Part shown: positions 7,104 to 8,913 of the stretch, one piece after another
Numbering within the stretch: the stretch's first letter is position 1
How the letters are laid out: every line of letters begins with the position of its first letter
Assembly: GCA_031266695.1 (NCBI GenBank)
Contig: JAISAK010000169.1
Span: 1-8,913 of the forward strand
Origin: Treponema sp.
GTDB taxonomy: Bacteria; Spirochaetota; Spirochaetia; Treponematales; Breznakiellaceae
DNA length: 8,913 nucleotides
Direction: 5' to 3'
Notes under the pieces: generated by a model
Told to the model about the DNA's origin: nothing
Database searches by the model: none
Seen by the model: the letters and a program-made list of their open reading frames with translations, nothing else
Program-made: the position numbers and the translations under genes

Positions 7104-8471
7104 CTACCCATTATTTGTCGCAAATTCCAGATATTTCGTCTTATTTCCTTTCTTTATGGTATTTTCCGCCAAAAGCAGGTCATATAGTTTCCGTTCCCTG
7201 ATAATATTCCCAAGGCGCTCCATCATGCCTTCATCTTCATAATATTTTTTGATTTCTTCAAGGGAAATTCCGTATTCCCCGGCCATAGTTTCCAGTTCCT
7301 TTTCCTCTTCTTCTTCGGAATTTTCGATTTTCTGTTCCTCCAGAAGAGTTTCCACTATCAGCCGGGAATGCAGGGCGTTTTCCGCCGCCGGGCGCCATTC
7401 ATCCTGGATTTCCTCAACCGTTCTGCCGGATTTTGACATCCTTTTGATGAGTTCCTCAACGGGAATGTTGAAACGGCGGGCTAAATTCAACCAGCGGCCT
7501 TCCAATTCCGAGCTTATCATGGATTCCGGAATGATTACCGGGGTGTTTCCCATTATTTTTTCGAGCAGTTTGCTTATTGTTGTTTCCCGCATCCGGAGCT
7601 CAAGGTTCTTGTCGAGCCTTTCCCTTATGCTGTTTTTGAGATCCTCCAGGGTTTTATATTTTTCATCAACGTCCTGGGCAAAATCGTCGTCCAGAACGGG
7701 CAGTTCCTTCTCTTTAAGGGAAACAAGGGTTACCCCGAGTTTTTTGGTCTGCCCTGCCAGGGACGATTCGGGATAATCCCCGGGCCAGGTTTTGACAAAT
7801 TCCCTGGTTTCGCCTTTTTTCATACCGGTAATTTCATCGTCGAACTGGTAGATGTTATAGCCCGTGCCGAGGGTAAAAACAAAGTCCTGCCTTTCGGAAT
7901 TGGGCAGGGTTTCGCCGTTTTCGCCGATTTCACGGTAATTGACGGTGACCACATCGTTTTTCCGGGCGGCGTCGCCCTCGTTCCGATCGCGTACAATGGC
8001 GTTACGTTCCCTGAGTTCTTCCAACTCCCGGGCGATATCCTCGTCCTCGATCCTTACGTCCGGAACTTCAACCTCAAGCCCTTTCCAGCGGCCTATAGGC
8101 ACATCGGGAAGTACGTCATAAACAAAGGAAAGGGTAAGATCCGCGTCAAGATCAAACTTCGGCTTTTCCTCAATCGTGGGGTTTGAATAGGGTATCGGTT
8201 TTTCCTTCCGGCCTAAATTTCCTTCCTCGAACACTTCGGTTAAGGCCGATTCGATGATACGCCCCAGGATTTCATCCTGCAGATCGTTCCCCAATTTCCG
8301 TACCAGCACTTCCCGGGGTACCTTTCCCTTGCGGAAACCCGGCAGCCGGATATCTTTACAGTAGTCGTTTAATAAATCATTGTACTTCGTCCGAACCTCA
8401 TCCCTGGGGATAGTCAGGCTAAGTTTCACGTTGGATTTGTCAAGGCGGGTAATTTCTTTGCTTAGGGCCAC
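7104..8471 (-). CDS. tig: Trigger factor, ribosome-associated chaperone and peptidyl-prolyl isomerase (EC 5.2.1.8)
   Basis: Trigger factor binds near the ribosome exit and shields nascent chains. The 455 residues fit the family. The N-terminal ribosome-binding domain contains the signature GFRKGKVP (45-52). A FKBP-like isomerase domain follows at about 160-255 (VVTVNYREIG, FTLGTGYNIYQFDDEITGMKKGE). A helical SurA-like C-terminal domain from about 260 has an acidic run (EEEEE near 386-390). The start is GTG at 8469-8471, chosen because GAGGA sits about 7 nt upstream and the protein begins exactly as the family does. It is the first protein gene of the tig-clpP-clpX-lon run. I see no convincing promoter of its own in the 109 nt between it and the tRNA, so it may share the tRNA promoter. 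No CIRCE operator is present there. Confidence 0.97.
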   Translation of the reverse strand: MALSKEITRLDKSNVKLSLTIPRDEVRTKYNDLLNDYCKDIRLPGFRKGKVPREVLVRKLGNDLQDEILGRIIESALTEVFEEGNLGRKEKPIPYSNPTIEEKPKFDLDADLTLSFVYDVLPDVPIGRWKGLEVEVPDVRIEDEDIARELEELRERNAIVRDRNEGDAARKNDVVTVNYREIGENGETLPNSERQDFVFTLGTGYNIYQFDDEITGMKKGETREFVKTWPGDYPESSLAGQTKKLGVTLVSLKEKELPVLDDDFAQDVDEKYKTLEDLKNSIRERLDKNLELRMRETTISKLLEKIMGNTPVIIPESMISSELEGRWLNLARRFNIPVEELIKRMSKSGRTVEEIQDEWRPAAENALHSRLIVETLLEEQKIENSEEEEEKELETMAGEYGISLEEIKKYYEDEGMMERLGNIIRERKLYDLLLAENTIKKGNKTKYLEFATNNG

Positions 8472-8580
8472 TATTGTTCCTCTTTTCGCATGGATGATTT
8501 AGATTGAGCCAATTTCAAAACCGCTTATTCCGAAATCGCCTCGATTTTCAACAGAATTATTTTTCTCTCCCATTAAAATT

Positions 8581-8660
8581 TGCGAGAGAAGGGACTCGAA
8601 CCCTTATGCTTGCGCACCAGATCCTAAGTCTGGCGTGTCTGCCAGTTTCACCACTCTCGC
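8581..8660 (-). tRNA. tRNA-Leu, anticodon UAG
   Basis: The minus strand folds as a complete class II tRNA. The acceptor stem GCGAGAG/CTCTCGC has 7 perfect pairs, and the D arm is GTG/CAC with GG in the loop. The anticodon stem CCAGA/TCTGG encloses CTTAGGA, giving anticodon TAG (8624-8626 on the plus strand) for CUA and CUG leucine codons. The long variable arm is TGC-GCAA-GCA, and the T arm AAGGG-TTCGAGT-CCCTT carries the invariant TTC. The discriminator is A at 8581. CCA is not encoded, so it must be added by nucleotidyltransferase. No intrinsic terminator follows before tig. Confidence 0.97.
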
Positions 8661-8739
8661 GCTATCTCCAAGCCCCAAAGTCTGTTCCGCCGCAAAAACA
8701 GTTCTTTCGGTGGGAAGGGCAATCCCGCTGTTTGCAGTC

Positions 8740-8768
8740 AGTTTACCTTTTTTAGAGCCCCCTGTCAA
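8740..8768 (-). promoter_or_regulatory. Probable sigma-70 promoter of tRNA-Leu (and perhaps tig-clpP-clpX-lon)
   Basis: On the minus strand a perfect -35 TTGACA (8763-8768) is followed by 17 nt and TAAACT (8740-8745), which matches the -10 consensus at four of six positions. Initiation near 8733 would give the tRNA a leader of about 70 nt. That leader contains AAACAG and CTGTTT arms that could fold. A G-run just after the -35 box and the long leader are slightly unusual. Confidence 0.6.
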
Positions 8769-8832
8769 TGCGGCGCAAAATACATACAAAGTAAGATACT
8801 ATGCTCCAAGCACCATGAATGAAATCAACGGC

Positions 8833-8902
8833 CTCCCCCGAGGGAGCGCCAAAGCCGCCATTCACTTACCTGTAGAGTCCGCCTTCGCAGGCGGGGAATT
8901 CC
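8833..8902. repeat. Two GC-rich hairpins at the right edge
   Basis: CTCCC-CCGA-GGGAG (8833-8846) and CCGCCT-TCGC-AGGCGG (8879-8894) are perfect stems of 5 and 6 bp, followed by the palindrome GGAATTCC (8895-8902). AGAGTC occurs at 8874-8879 and again at 8903-8908, bracketing the second hairpin. No T-run follows on either strand, so intrinsic terminators are not supported. This may be the edge of a dispersed intergenic repeat or of a gene outside the window. No gene is supported between 8769 and 8913. Confidence 0.45.
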
Positions 8903-8913
8903 AGAGTCGTTCA

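Noticed and set aside
8472..8580. Weak TTGAAA boxes and a 6-bp hairpin (8533-8547) as a tig promoter or tRNA terminator
   Set aside because: No acceptable -10 box at proper spacing and no T-run after the stem.
8604..8789. Minus-strand 61-codon frame ending in ARVVKLADTPDLGSGAQA
   Set aside because: It runs through the tRNA-Leu; this peptide is the well-known spurious translation of a tRNA-Leu gene.
8815..8913. Plus-strand frame open from an ATG to the window edge (33 codons)
   Set aside because: There is no Shine-Dalgarno, it runs through two hairpins, and it is too short to show coding character; left uncalled.
1..8913. CRISPR array, insertion sequence, integrase, toxin-antitoxin or phage defence genes
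   Set aside because: No regularly spaced repeats, transposase or integrase motifs, or terminal inverted repeats were seen; almost all sequence is accounted for by conserved housekeeping genes.

Overview
The window reads as a spirochaete chromosome segment, most likely Treponema or a close relative. The strongest evidence is a tandem pair of FlaA-type periplasmic flagellar sheath genes, a protein family characteristic of spirochaetes. The segment is close to balanced in G+C by eye and gene-dense, with every convincing gene on the minus strand. The species cannot be fixed from the sequence alone. The assignment to Treponema rather than another spirochaete is an inference from the short FlaA pair and general protein character.

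Layout in the direction of transcription (right to left): a short non-coding right edge with GC-rich hairpins (about 8790-8913); a good sigma-70-type promoter (8740-8768); a tRNA-Leu with anticodon UAG (8581-8660); then tig (trigger factor, 7104-8471), clpP (6480-7094), clpX (5243-6496) and lon (2640-5246). These four genes are packed with a 9-nt gap, a 17-nt overlap and a 4-nt ATGA overlap, so they form one proteostasis operon. A membrane-anchored protein of unknown function (1635-2582) follows lon. After an 85-nt gap holding a perfect-consensus promoter (TTGACA, 17 nt, TATAAT) come two flaA paralogues (791-1549 and 55-777) separated by 13 nt.

Functionally the right three quarters is a protein quality-control cluster. 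Trigger factor meets nascent chains at the ribosome exit, ClpX unfolds substrates and feeds them to the ClpP serine peptidase, and Lon is a self-contained AAA+ protease. The left part makes exported flagellar sheath proteins from its own strong promoter.

I do not see a wholly new system. The best unusual points are a 9-bp tandem repeat that encodes an Ala/Gly/Asp-rich insert in Lon immediately before its Walker A motif; a GC-rich palindromic stretch that encodes a Gly-rich linker in the unknown gene; a well-formed translation start (ATGA overlap plus Shine-Dalgarno) at the end of lon that lies in the wrong frame for the following gene; and the tRNA-Leu that may be co-transcribed with tig.
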